64,000 bases of DNA from Fasciola hepatica (GCA_948099385.1 CANUEZ040000140.1:744001-808000), one strand, 5' to 3'; numbered from the stretch's first letter, positions 44,407 to 56,390 are shown. Notes: generated by a model not told the origin, from the sequence alone. Made by a program: numbers and translations.

Positions 44407-44419
44407 TCATTCAACTATG
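44407..44419 (+). repeat. Right target-site duplication of P4
   Basis: TCATTCAACTATG, identical to 41842-41854. Confidence 0.93.
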
Positions 44420-45405
44420 TTCTGATCACAGATTGTTTCTGGCAAGTACGAACTTCTTCCATAAGAAGCGGCATTGACTCACATGGTGTCCTCCTACGTC
44501 TCCACAACACTGGACTCAGATTTATCATTTTGTCATTGGTCATCACTGGCCTGGATCAATTGAAGATTGTCGTCCAACTTGGTCTACGCCTGTGGACTCA
44601 GACCACGCTTTGGTACCTGCTCACTTCTGTTTACGTCTTCGATATCACTTACTCTGTTGGATGTTCGCTGATCCATCCCTCCGGATGCCACATTCAGTGA
44701 AGTGCGCAAATTCCTGTGACCCCAACTGACTACGAACTGAGAGGTGATCACGAGCGGTGGTGGACTGCGAAGTGTAAGGAAATGGAAAAGGCTGCGTCCA
44801 TTGGCAATGCTCACAATTCTTTCCATTTGATTAGAGGCATCGGTTCACGGAAAACCGGTGTAAGTGAGTAAATTAAGGAATTCGAGGGCTCACTGATTCA
44901 CTCTCAGGGATGTCGTCTGAAACTTTGGGTGGAACGCTTTAAGGAACAATTCCGTTAGCCACTTCAATGCTGGACCATCCAAAAATACTTACAACGAAAT
45001 GATACAGGTGGATATCGCTCCTCCGTCAGAGATGGAGATTGTGCGGAAGATGGGTTACTTGAAGAGGTACAAATTCGCTGGACCACATGTGTTGTCTCTT
45101 TCTTTCCAAAGGATGGAGGCGAAGCTTTGGTCCCCGAGTTCACAAAACTCCCCCGGGTAATCTAGGATAGTGAGCAGATTCCCAAAGAATGGTGTGAATC
45201 AGTGATTGTACCGATTCACAAGAAAGGTGACAGGTCCTCTTGTGAAAACCATAGAGGAATCCCCTTGATAAGTATTGCATCCAAACTGCACACCAGGCTT
45301 ATTCTCCACCAATTACCCAGCTCCCGCGAAAGGTGTGTATTAGAATCAAGCTCGTTTCAGACCCTTTTGGAGCTGCACCGACCACATCTTCACTCTTCGG
45401 CAAGG
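44407..45405 (+). mobile_element. LINE B3, continuation after P4 (3' truncated in RT)
   Basis: It starts with the endonuclease second half (CTGATCACAGATTGTTTCTGGC..., parallel to 47427 in B4). The linker shared with B1 follows (GGAAAACCGGTGTAAGTGAG near 44847), then the RT start IVPIHKKGDRSSCENHRGIP from 45205. Similarity to B1 and B4 is lost near 45405, before motif A. Confidence 0.85.
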
Positions 45406-46644
45406 GTCATTTCTAGTCTAGCCCTCGTCTCATACGCCTCCATTTTATTATACTTCGAATTGGCAACAAAAACTAGAGCAATCAATTTTAAGATTAACGT
45501 TGATGTACGGAGATAACCGGCATTCGTGAAACGTCTCATACAACATTCGAGGTAGCAGGTTTGGTTTCATCTTATGCAATTACTCGAAAGTTGGTTAAGA
45601 TTCCCCTTATTTCCATCCATGGATTATCCCACGTGATGCATCAACGACGGCATCCTCGACGGTAATTTAAATGATAGGGTAAGGAGTTGGTTCTGTGAGG
45701 GCATGGACCGGCACATCGTCAATGGACGGCCTAGTTCCGTTAGCAGACAGCCCGTCATCATCTGTCCAACATCAAATGCAAAGCTGGAGCCAGCAAAGCG
45801 GATCGATGGCCCAATCAATTCGTGACAAAACGGAACGAAATCAACCAATCAACTGTCAACAGCTGTTTTAACCAAACGGGACGAAATCAGGCAATCGGGT
45901 TCGTAACTGAGTCTGACAGAAAACGTTTTGGACCAATGCGCTTTGTACAACGTTTTTGACTGCGATCACTTGGCATCTTATGGGAACTGTTGTTTTGTTT
46001 TAATTAAACGAGATGGTTCGGAAACAGGGTAGTCTTCTCACTAGAGCTAGTGGGTCGGAACAGAACGGTTCTTGGAATTACCACCGGGGGCATCACTCCC
46101 AGAGGAACTGCCTTAATGTATTTCTATCTGCTTCGTTAACCTCTCGGAAAATACTTATTATGACATCGAGGACAGGGACTACATAGCTTCCAGTATTCAA
46201 CCCAAAAAATGATCACTGCAGAGAGTTACCAATGTTTCTTGACAAAAAAAAACTCAAAAAGTGTGCGGTGAAAAAAGCAAAAAATCACAACACATCTTTT
46301 TACTAATAGCTTATTATATTATGTTATATCTTCTCTACCCTTTTTGCAATTATTGTTGTTGCGTTGGCACCATCCTTGATTTCAGACTGGTATATATACA
46401 TTATGTATATATGGTGGGTTTACAAGTTTTGAGAAAGGATATCTTGAATAGTCTTTGTTACTAATTAGCCCCCAGTCCGTAGCAAAAATATTAAAATTGC
46501 AGCAAAAAATATCAAAGTAGCTTGCCAAACTCAGCTGATCTCGATCAAAGGCAAAAAAGATTCAGTGTTTTACACTGTTTTCCTACGGAATGCTTTTTTC
46601 CAATATATGATGCCTTGAAGCGCAGCACTTGTGGATTATCCCAT
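45406..46644. other. Unassigned 1.2-kb stretch
   Basis: No domains. A patch with repeated AACGG.ACGAAATCA..CAATC strings at 45825-45895 is an internal short duplication. The rest is AT-rich near 46200-46520. Confidence 0.45.
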
Positions 46645-46839
46645 CTGTGGTATGGGCGGCCGCGAAATATGAGGTGCCCAGAAACCTCTAGCATCTTTCC
46701 TGTAAAGGGTCTTACCAACTCATCTACCCTTAAGTTAAGATCGATACAAAACGCCACGAGTTATTTCGGCTCTGAAGAAAGCAGCAGTCAGTTGAGTATA
46801 AATCGAATGCACTCCTTAAGCCTAAATGCTCACTTCACT

Positions 46840-47790
46840 TGGCTGCCTTTAACGTCCACACACGATATCAGATACCGCAACAGGCTGCCCCACTAGAACT
46901 CTCGACACCTTCAAAATAGATGTATGTTGTGTCTCCGAAACACACATGCAAGACCCCACTTCTGTGAGCAAGCTTCGCGCCCCAGATACAACCTGTCTCT
47001 CGTTTTACTCTTCGTGTGTCGAGTGATCCAGCGTCTAGTGCTCGTGGTCAAGCCGGCGTTGGGATTGATTTGCGCACGAAAGCTGAACGTGCACTGCTAG
47101 ACTGCATTCCAGTCACCAGTCAACTGTGTGCAGTTGAATGGATGAATGGTTCTATGCATGTCAACAGCAACACACTGAAGCGTCGATACTCGCTCGTCGT
47201 GTCTGTGTACACGCCCGCTTACTACAGTTCCTCTGAAACCAAGGACGGATTCTACCACGATTTATCTTAGTTGCTTTGAGGAGTGCGTTCAACAGGCGTG
47301 GTGGTCATTGTTGAGGATTTCAACGCCCAAGTTGCCTGTTTGGGGGATTCCGAAAGGCACATCGGAGGCCCGTTCGCTACCCTGGCCGATTGTACCGATA
47401 ACAGCGATCGTCTCATTTAGTTGTGCTCTGACCACAGATTGTTTCTAGCAAGTACGAACTTCGGTCATCAGAAGCCGCATTGACTCACATGGTGTCCTCC
47501 TACGTCTTCATAACGTTGGACTCAGATTGACCATATTGCCACTGATCACCGCTGGCCTGGATCAATCGAAGATTCTCTTCCTTTTCGGTCTACGTTTGTG
47601 GACTTAGATCACGCCTTGATACGTGCTCGCTTCTACTTACGTCTCGTCCGCGGCCATATCAACGTAAAAGCCGCCCATCCCGAATGGTTGCTCTTAGACG
47701 ATAACCGACGACCTGCATTTCAGGCATGGCTGTCTACACGGTTATCAGTGCAGCCGGATGCGCAAGACCCAGATGAACGCTGACAATAGC
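46840..47790 (+). pseudogene. LINE B4 endonuclease
   Basis: One frame (47016-47270) reads SSARGQAGVGIDLRTKAERA, LLDCIPVTSQLCAVE and VVSVYTPAYYSSSETKDGFY. After a stop it continues VVIVEDFNAQVACLGDSER (usual AGDFNAQ). Further lesions precede QIDHI and LDHALIRARFYLRLVRGHIN (47605-47660) with the DH pair. The SETRI block near 46930 is frameshifted. Confidence 0.8.
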
Positions 47791-48219
47791 TCAAAGAAGC
47801 CTCATATACCGTTTCCAATGCCATGCAGGACTCTAGTTCAAGTAGTCCTCCCAAACGATGGATATCTTAGAAATCAGTTGCTATGTTGGATGTTCGCAAA
47901 ATCTGTCCATCCGGATGCCACATTCAATGAAGTGCGCAAATTCCTGAGATACCAACTGACTAGGAGCCTGAGAAATAATCGCGAGTAGTGGTGGATTGCG
48001 AAATGTAGGGGAGTGGAAAGGGCCGTGTCCACTGGAAATACTATCAACCTTTTCCGTTTGATTAGAGGTACCGGTCCAAGGAAGCCCGGTGTAAGTGAGT
48101 TATTCAAGTTATTCATTGATTCACTCTCCGGGACGTCGTCTGAAACGTTGGATGGAGCACTTCATGGAACAATTCAGTTGGCACACTTCAACAGTGAACC
48201 TTCCCAATATACCTGAAAG

Positions 48220-49000
48220 AGAAACGGTGCAGGTGGATATTACTCCTCCATCAGAAATGGAGCTTATCAGGAGATAGGCAACCTGAAAAGGTATAAAGTC
48301 GCTGGACCAGATGGGTTGCCTTCATCTTTTCTCAAGGATGGAGGCGAAGCTTTGGTTTCCGAGTTCACGAAACTCCTCTGGGAAATCTGGGATACTGAGC
48401 AGATTCCCAGAGAATGATGGCAGTCAGTGATTGTGCCGATTTACAAGAGAAGTGACAAGTCTTCTTGTGAAAACCCCAAAAGAATAGGCTTGACAAGTAC
48501 ATCATCTAAAGTGCCCACCGAGCTTATTCTCCATCGATTATCTAATGCCCGCGAAATATGTACGCGTGAGAATCAAGCCGATTTCGGACTCGGAAGAGGT
48601 TTAATCGATCACATATTTACTTTTTGACAAACCTTAGAGCACAGACACACCTTTCGTAGGCCCACAATCTGTTTTTCTTGACCTGAAAGCAGCGTTAGAT
48701 TCAGTCAACTACGCAGTTCTCTAGCATCGCCTCCCATTGAAAGGTATGCCAGAGAAGTTTATTTCCCTTCTCCAATGCTTGTATGCGAATAACCGAAACC
48801 GAGTTCGTGCCTACGGCGATTTTTCACCCACGTTCGACACAAAAAGTGATGTTCGTCAGAGCTACCTTGGTTCGCCCTTCATCTTCAATTTTGTAACTGA
48901 ATTGGTTCTTGTTATAGCCCTATCTTCGTGTGACAATAGTGGCATCAATCATTGCTCAGACAGTAAACTGTCTCACTAGGAATACACGGACGATATTGTT
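48220..49000 (+). pseudogene. LINE B4 reverse transcriptase
   Basis: The lead-in (GPDGLPSSF-like, 48312-48340) is followed by IVPIYKRSDKSSCENPKRIG and RENQADFGLGRGLIDHIF (48427-48627). Motif A FFDLKAALDSV-like sequence lies in another frame near 48680-48710. Then KGMPEKFISLLQCLYANNRN, FDTKSDVRQSYLGSPFIFNF (motif B eroded) and EYTDDIVFLNEG near 48977-49010 (YTDD box intact). Frame changes and stops lie between the blocks. Confidence 0.82.
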
Positions 49001-49063
49001 TTTCTGAATGAAGGTCCAAGTAAACTGCAAGCCTTCTTATATAGCCTAAACAACAATGTAGTA

Positions 49064-49770
49064 ATGTTTGAGAAGCGTTTAGTACCTTCAAAGTGTAAAA
49101 TGCTGTTGCAGGACTGGGTTGGCTCAAAACCAAATCTTGTCTCGGCAGGGAAAGCTCTAGCTGAAATAGATAAGTTTTGTTACGTGGGTAGTTACATCTC
49201 ATCAGGTGGACGGATGTTGGATGAAGTGCCATTGAGTATACTGAAGGCGCGTTTGGCTTTTGCCAAGCTCCATCATCTGTGGCGTCGGTGTGACATTCGA
49301 TTGTCTGTTAAGAGTAGAGTGTATACTGTGGCGGTTAGGTTCGTTCTTTTATACGGTTCAGGAACGTGGCCGTTGAGGGTATAAGATAGGCGAAGACTGT
49401 CGTTGTTCGAGCACTGATGTCTCCGTAGCATTGTCCGATTATGGTGAGATCACCGTAGCAGCAATGCTGAGACTAGAGGTAAGGCGTTGGGAACCAGAGG
49501 TCGGTGGGTGGATCAAGTTATGAATCTAAAAAGGTTGAGGTGGTTGGGACATGTGTTACGCATGCCCACCAATAGACTTCCTCGACATAAGCTGTTCTCT
49601 GAGACAGGTGGTGGTTGCAAGGTAAGTCGAGGTGGTCAGTCCATGACATGGGATAAAAGTATGAAAGCCTTGACAAGTGGACTTGGCCAAGTAGGACGTG
49701 TTAGACTTCCAGGTTGGGGTCCTCGCGATTCGCCTACCAAATTGTTGGAAACATTGTGATATGGCTAGGG
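49064..49770 (+). pseudogene. LINE B4 C-terminal region
   Basis: It reads VPSKCKMLLQDWVGSKPNLV, IDKFCYVGSYISSGGRM, FVLLYGSGTWPLRV, a stop, then LKRLRWLGHVLRMPTNRLPR, SRGGQSMTWDKSMK and RLPGWGPRDSPTKLLETL. This is the complete post-RT signature series of this family and serves as the guide for fragments B5 and B6. Confidence 0.87.
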
Positions 49771-49989
49771 GTCGCGGTCATTGGCGTAGTTGCATTCGGA
49801 CTCTTTCCTTGTCCTCTTGATTTCCGCTTGATACTTTGACTTTTTGGATCTTTATCACTATGGTCCCATTCTTTTCTTCCTTTACTGAACGATGCCGGAA
49901 GGTGGCAACCGAAATCAGAACACAGAAGTTCGAGGTTAATGGTTGAGTAAACTGAAACTGAGCTGAAACTAGCAGCTGATAGCACTGAC

Positions 49990-51350
49990 TTTACTGTGGT
50001 ATTCCATGTGATATATCCCTTTCGTTCCCATTCTTTTACGTTCTGTTTTAGTGTGAGTTCTTTTGGAGTGAACCTCTCCTCAATGACGTGGGGATCACAC
50101 AACTGACTGAACAATCGCATGAAGAAATGTTCCCGACTCAAATTAGACGAATTGTACGGACAGTAGCAGATCCACGTGTTCAGCACGGCCAAGTCTAATA
50201 CCTTTTCCCACATAGTCACTGGCCATCTGCGCGTAGTACTGAGACAAGAATGCATGCGGAGCCTGTTATTTGTAACGTGCGCACCACATCTGTGATGGAT
50301 GTAAAAACAAAAAGACAGGAATTTCTTCTTCGGCAAAGGCTGTGTCTCTGTGGTCCTGTGCATCGTGGAGAGTGCAAGAATACATTACTTTTGCTTAGAC
50401 TGATGTTTCACTAGAAACTGTCCATCAGCAAGACTCCAGAAAAACACGCTCTGGTGTTAACTCACTTGCAGCAACTAACTGTCTCCAGTAAACCTCTGTG
50501 CATGAAGCCGATCGTACTCAACAGTGTTGTACCTCGGTTCCGAAGAATGCTTTCCAGCTAAGGAGTAGTGAAAAAATATCCGTTTTGAGAGTATAGTTTT
50601 TGTTCGACAAGCCGTCCGTCACTCTCAGAAAGGCGTCTTCAGCCAGCGGTCGATCTCAGTTTTCTCTCGAATGCTCCCAGTAAGAAAATGCAATTTGTTA
50701 TCGTGTCCACAAGTTTCCAATATTTTGCTACCTAATTTATCTGCCTTATTCGGCACGTGTGTGATTAGTTTGCTCCTGTCTTTAGCGGCGTCAGCTGTTA
50801 GTCATTTGGGAGAGAATAATTTGGTCTCTGCACCTCCTTGTAGTTGCGAGTGAAAGCCTAAAACTCTTCCCTAATCGGAATGAAAAGATTAGCTTTTGTC
50901 TGACTGATCGGACTGACCGACCATCAATACGAACATGATATAATGGTAGGCAAAACCTTGATGGGCATGATCCTCGGGAAAAGCTGCAATCCAAACTTTA
51001 CACTCCATGGGGAAAAAACTAAACGGTTTTTACCATATACACCACGCCCATATTGAAGTTCAATAAAAGCCTTCAGTACGCTCATGGATAACGACACTTC
51101 CGAACTTTTTCTGTGTTTCAGCACAGTGAGCATCAGATAGTGGTGAAAAAATACTTTCAGAGTGCCCAGTACCGTGTGTATATTTTTGGCATACCTATTT
51201 CGCATTTCTGGAGGAAATCCAAAGATGTTTTCCATGGAGTCTGTGCCGCAGTGGAGACTGGCACGTTCGTTATCCGAACACATCGTCTTGGTGAATACAA
51301 TCTGTTGCTTTTTCATAAAATGAATAAGAATAACCTGAGAATTCTGGTTC
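49990..51350 (-). pseudogene. piggyBac-like transposase remnant
   Basis: Read on the minus strand. The C-terminal part (50363 downwards) shows ALSTMHRTTE, then HHRCGAHVTNNRLRMHSCLS and TTRRWPVTMWEKVLDLAVLN, with TWICY following. This matches the piggyBac (DDE_Tnp_1_7) end: LLSTMH, YN..KGGVD..D......S..R.T.RWP...F...LD.A..NA. Upstream, PWSVKFGLQLFPRIMP in the 142-codon frame 51352-50924 fits the P.KP.KWGIK.W block. Lesions separate the parts and catalytic Asp positions are not confidently placed. The Cys-rich C-terminus is not seen. Confidence 0.6.
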
Positions 51351-52389
51351 ACATTCTCTGCTATCCGTTCTCACAAGTGTTAACCGTATAGGTTCATGTT
51401 GAGTCACGAACCACGCCGACATCATAAAGGGAATAAATTGAACTGAATAAAGCCTCGAATGAGTTATCAGCTCAAAAGAACCCAACTGATGTAAAATAAA
51501 TAGTATGTACTTTTCACATTCAGAATGATAGTTTATCGGTACGTTGTTATGAGTGGCAAGAGCTTCAAGCAATGCAACGTTGGTGGGCCCAGTTGTCTTG
51601 CCAGGAACGTGATTTAGTCTCAAATTGAATCGATAAAATTGGGTAAAATAAATAGCCTTGAGATTTGGCTATCAGCCTGGGTGAGATAGGATGAGATAAC
51701 ACAAACCAACATCAGTGTTCAGATGGAAACCTCGTCGTTCTATTCTCAAAAGCGATATGGGTGTTCCTAGAGTGTAAACTGATGGGAAGAATACCGTGAA
51801 ATTTGGAGGAAACGTACGGAACAAATAGTCGGGAAAAATTCAAGGAAATTAAGCAAGTCAGCTTCTCTTAGAGCACCCTCAGCTTCCTATACCTTCTTAA
51901 TTTCCACGTACCTTCAGTTGAAGCCCCAATCGTATTGCCTTTCAAAGGTGGACGTGTTTGGCTTGGCAGCGGTCACTGTCCCTGCCCACAAAAACTCGAC
52001 CCCGTGATCACCCACATCGCGATGATAACTCCCACTACCGGTTAGCTGAATTCTCGTTGATGAGTGCAACAGACCGTGGGAGATCCTACGTGATGGGAGA
52101 GGTATGACGGCTGAGTCGACTGCGTGACTGATGGGCTAAAGGTCAGGGACAGGTTGAGACGGCTAAGAAACGTGTCTCGAACGTGTACGAAGCTAGGGAT
52201 GACTGGTATATGATGGCTGAAACACTCGGCGTGAAGAGGAAAGCTGCGGTAATGTGGATTACGAGAAACAGCCCAGCGCCTTCTACGTTTACCTTCAACG
52301 GGGGACTTTTCAAATGTTCGTCTAATCATGAAGTGGGGGAGATAATTTCCTGAGTGGAAGCACAGCCCACGCAAACGCTTTCAGGGCGT
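51351..52389. other. Unassigned stretch
   Basis: May include the 5' end of the piggyBac-like element (minus strand). Terminal inverted repeats or TTAA duplications were not found by eye. Confidence 0.4.
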
Positions 52390-53200
52390 TGAACTAGAAA
52401 ATAGTGAAAAGCTGTGTGATCGAGAATTCACTGACGAACTTGTCTGCTTGTTTGAATGCACGGAACATGCACAGCGTGCACTAGATAGACTTGGGAGAAC
52501 TGTAGCTCCATTTTGCATGTGATTTGCACATCTAAAGTGTAAAGTGATGTTGCAAGACTGGACGTCAGCGATTATGAGCTTGATGATCAATGAGGAGGAA
52601 CTAACAATTGTTAACCGCCTTAGTTACCTAGGCAGCAGCGTGACGATGGATGGGAGCACAGTAGTAGAGAGGAACACGCGCATATCCAATGCTCGAGCGG
52701 CGTACACCGGACTGAAGCATTTATGGCGTCTACCTGACATTTCACTGAAGTTGAAAGGTCGTCTGTACTGTGCCACAATGAGTTCAGTTTTGTTGTATAG
52801 TTGTGAGACTTGGGGTATGCGTGTGGAATACATTCGTCGTCTTGGGGTTTTCGACTATCGAAGTTTGCGTAATATCGCTAAGATTGGATGGAATGACCGA
52901 GTGAGTAATACTGAGGTCAGAAATCGAGTGTTGGATACTAATTCAGAGAATGTTCTATCACAGGGTATCCAGCTGAGTAGACTTCGTTGGTTGGGGCATG
53001 TGTTACGTATTGCAGACATACACCTACCGTACCGCGCCTTATTTTCCGTTTCTCCTTGTCATTAGAAGAAACCACGTGGAAGACAACAGATGACTTAACA
53101 ACGGGGAATGAGAAAATGTACAGCGAATTTAGGAAAAGTAGGTGTCTCACGTCTTGGTGATTGGGGTCGAAAAGATCCCTCAACTAGTTGGCTGGAGACA
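52390..53200 (+). pseudogene. Duplicate of LINE B2 RT end and C-terminal region
   Basis: 811 bases matching 20928-21738 with roughly 13 differences seen by eye (about 98% identity). It keeps the aberrant REFTDELVCL box, the in-frame TGA (52520-52522) and the TAG and TAA further on, all shared with B2. It starts abruptly inside the RT and ends inside the C-terminal coding region at GGAGACA, lacking the 3' tail. Truncation at both ends with shared defects suggests duplication at the DNA level or two copies from one defective source. Confidence 0.92.
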
Positions 53201-53559
53201 TTGAGATTTTCTTCCCGGGAACAGCGAATACAACAGAAGTGTTATGGTGTGATCAGATTTTCGATATCGGGATGTGAATGATAACGGAAATATGCGCCAG
53301 GTGAAATTGATCCCTGGCTCAGAAGAAGTTTGTTTGGTGCTGCAGCCAACTGAAAAGTGATTTTCTGTTGGGATTTGAGTCCGGGGGATTGGGGGAAATT
53401 TTAAGTTAGCACTGTGCCAGAAACACGAAAGCCTAACCAAAGGAGATGTAAATTTATATAATCGGGATTTTCGCGTAAAAATTAGGCATCTATAACTCAG
53501 TTTGAAGCCACTCATTCTGGCCAGATAGCCACTATATCTTGGGTAGAAACAGTAAGGTA
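53201..53559. other. Junction spacer, possibly the CR1 5' region
   Basis: Between the B2 duplicate and the recognisable CR1 endonuclease; no coding motif. Confidence 0.4.
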
Positions 53560-53594
53560 CCCCACAAAATCCGAAGGTAGATGCAAACAAGCAT

Positions 53595-54300
53595 ATCGTA
53601 TGTCGTTCAATGTCAGAAGTCTGCTGAATAAGAGCGATGAGCTCGAGTTATTGCTGTTGTTCCATTCACCAATACTCGTGTTTCTAACGGAGGCATGGCT
53701 CACCGAGGATGTGCTGGGCTGAAAGTTAGCCCCCACAGGTTACGCGATCTATCACGTTGGTAGAAGCCACACAAAAGCAGGAGGTGTACGTACGTAATAG
53801 TGGTGAATATCCGACCGACATTCTTTCGCTACAATTGGTCCGTAAATGGGAACCCAGATGGCTTCACCGAATCTCTGGTGTTGCTTAAAATTATCAGGTA
53901 ATGGATTCCAATAGGTTGTTGTCTTTTATCGGTTTCCTGAAACGAAACCTACGGAAATACTAGAAGGCATGCAATAATGTGTCAGTGCAGGTCTTAGTCT
54001 AATTTTAGGTGGCTTAAACTCGGCGAGCTTCGATTAAACAGACAACTACCCTCAGTCAATCACAGATGATTTTCACGTGAGCTGCTTTTGATCGTGTAGG
54101 GGATGGTCCTAAACTGGCACTTTAGAATGCCCACTAAGACTCGAGATCTTCAAAACGTCTATCCCAGGCTTAGTCTTTTCTCCCAGGTGCTCGGATGTGA
54201 AGAAGATTGATTACCTACAACGCTTGGCGGGATTGATCACGCGGTGTTGACCGTCCGCTGAAAGCGACGAGCGATAATCTTGCCCAAACCTCAGGATGAA
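53595..54300 (+). pseudogene. CR1 endonuclease
   Basis: It reads LSFNVRSLLNKSDELELLLL and SPILVFLTEAWLTEDVLG, then APTGYAIYHVGRSHTKAGGV (53728-53788): the NVRSL, TE.WL and GY...R...GGGV series of CR1 endonucleases, with the catalytic-type Glu in TEAWL. The end LGGIDHAVLTV near 54215-54250 carries the DH pair (usual SDH). The middle is eroded. Confidence 0.82.
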
Positions 54301-55000
54301 CTCAACGTTCGGCGAACGCCATTCGAATAGAACCGGGAAATCGCGTCCTTAGTGTCGTGGTATCCCCAAAGTCAACATGGTATGGATAAGGCTCGGGAGA
54401 TAAATCGTGATAGAGTCCGTCATATATATCAGAAATTTCCTCCACCGCCCCGAAAGTGACCTAACCCAAAGGGCCTTCCCTGGTTTGACTTTCAACTCAG
54501 TCTTCTAGAGCGTCGAAATCACACCTGAAAGCTATACCAGATAACGTGAGGGATATAACCGCTATCGTATCATCCAAAATCATTGCCACGACCTTAATCG
54601 AACTTTGGGACGAACACTGAAAGATGCTTTGGAAGTGGATTCTGTTGGTGCACTTAGACGTTTGTTCGAGTAACTTAGGCGGAGGACCGGAGCAACTACC
54701 GCCATTCCAGCACTGCAGAATGGCAACTCGTTGGTAATGGCAGATGACGATAAGGCTAATATACTGACGAGGAACTACCTGCCCGCGTATGTTCCAGAAC
54801 TACTACATCATTCGCCACATGCCACAACGGATGCCTCTGCTAAATGGCATGAGGATATTGCTGAGAATGAGGTGGCTGCTTCCCTATGCAACATAAAAGT
54901 TCAATCTCCAAGGCCAGGTGGAGTGCATCGCTTGGTGGTGGAGCTGGTTGACATATCTCATCCAGTCATGAGACTATTTAAAGTATCGATTTCAATGGGT
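54300..55000 (+). pseudogene. CR1 linker between endonuclease and RT
   Basis: It contains frames recalling the CR1 linker: ALRRLFE near 54650, then GNSLVMADDDKANILTRNYL and PAYVPE (54722-54795; usual L....KA..L...F...F). Confidence 0.65.
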
Positions 55001-55560
55001 AAGATGTCCCAGGAGCGAGAGAAAGTCGTTGTTGCTCTCCTATACAAATGCGCTGAAAAGGCAAAAGCTTTCATCTTTTTAACCCACCAGCCCAACATAG
55101 GGTGTCAAAAAGGTTATAGAAAGCCTACTGGTCACCCGACTATGAGAACAAGCCGGCAGAAATATTCAAATAGGCATGCAACAACACAGTCATTCTGAGA
55201 AGTAGAAGGTGCCTAAACAAGTTGCTACTAACAAGTGAACATTGGATGAGCGTCAAGTGCACAGGGCACCCTATGGACATCATCTTAGTGGACTTAAGCA
55301 GAGCCTTCAAAAAAGTACCTCATGACCGTCTGACATAGAAACTAAAGGCTTTAGATGTTGTAGACCTTCTGATTAACTGCATCGAGGATTTTCTGAAAGG
55401 GAAGAACTTCGCTGTGCAAGTTGCTTAGTCACTATGGAAACGCCAAGTTGCTTCTAGTGGTTCGTTGCAAGGGTCGGTTCTAAGCCCATTGCCCTTCTTG
55501 GCTTACGTAAATGATCTCTACAATTTCTCAGTTATCGCCTTTTTCATTTATACATCATGA
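54890..55560 (+). pseudogene. CR1 reverse transcriptase
   Basis: The start SPRPGGVHRLVVELVDISHP and MSQEREKVVVALLYK (54900-55050) matches SPGPDG.HP..L.......P. Then come MDIILVDLSRAFKKVPHDRL (motif A, 55270-55330), LKALDVVDLLINCIEDFLKG and SGSLQGSVLSPLPFLAYVND (motif B, GSVL.PLLF..Y.NDL). Motif C (YADD) is not recognisable after 55530. The NYRP.SL block is lost in a degenerate stretch at 55060-55240. Confidence 0.85.
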
Positions 55561-55709
55561 GATCTGACGTAAGATCAGGTCAAATGCAGATGAATGCATC
55601 CTTTAGGAGGAAATCGAGGCCCTTGAATGATGGTCCCTACCCACTAAGACAGGAAATTGTGCACACATACGTGTGGAAAAACCGCTCAGTGACGTAGTAG
55701 GACCTCAGT

Positions 55710-56330
55710 GTGGCCGAGGATCTGACATTGAAAACCCAAGCAAATACGGACAAAGTTTGTACATCTGACTGGAGTCTACTTGGAGTCACTCACCGGCCAT
55801 TCGGCCAACTTTCCCTTGACGCTTTCGAAGTGCTGCACCTTTATCATGTACGACCTAGATTAGAATATGGTGGGTCCGCCGCATTCCTCTGCAGGATTGT
55901 AGAGATGATTAGGCTGGAAAACGTACAGCTGGGAATGACTTATTTCGTTGTTGAATCATGTGGGATCAGCCGTAATCGTCTCTAGACTATCGGGTTGCTT
56001 CCAGTGGCCTTTCGAAGAGTCCAGAGTGATCTAATCTTCACCAAGCGTATTACCCGAGCAGATTTTGACCCTTATCTTTGAGAAGAGTTCCCAATCCGCT
56101 GTCATGACCGAACACAGGGTTATTCCCACACACTTAAGAAGAGACGGTCTGTGGGCCTGCCCTTGGTTTACCGGATACCTCGGAGGGTAACCAATACGTG
56201 GAATGTGCTGCCAGGTGATGGAACAGTAGAGATCAAGTGCACAAGCAATTACTATGTCTTTCTGAAGAGTTGGTTGAAGGATATTCATTCCTGAGTCCAC
56301 GTCGCTGAGCCCAGGTGACGAGGTTTATAC
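55710..56330 (+). pseudogene. CR1 C-terminal tail
   Basis: It reads SLLGVTHRPFGQLSLDAFEV, HVRPRLEYGGSAAFLC and MIRLENVQLGMT, the standard CR1 tail (RP.LEY....W.P.....I..LE.VQR.A). This is followed by NTWNVLPGDG-type sequence (56198-56220; usual F..R....WN.LP..VV) in another frame. Confidence 0.8.
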
Positions 56331-56390
56331 GGGTAGCTTTTCCCTGTGTTATCATAATAGTGACTGAATGAATGATTGAGTGGAGGATGA

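Larger units (their letters stand above)
46645..49960 (+). mobile_element. LINE B4: near full-length copy
   Basis: It starts within the 5' leader (GTGCCCAGAAACCTCTAGCATC, parallel to 41100 in B3) and runs through endonuclease, RT and the C-terminal WLGHV block to a 3' end near 49960. It is uninterrupted by other elements and therefore shows the empty insertion sites for B2 (in B1) and P4 (in B3). It carries several stops and frameshifts. Confidence 0.87.
53560..56390 (+). mobile_element. CR1-like LINE (SR3-type), decayed
   Basis: CR1-style endonuclease, linker, RT and C-terminal tail follow in order, with a terminal stretch TGACTGAATGAATGATTGA at about 56362-56381, as CR1 elements end in short direct repeats. 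It is clearly a different clade from LINEs A and B: the endonuclease begins NVRSLLNK and the RT shows SRAFKKVPHDRL. Confidence 0.85.
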
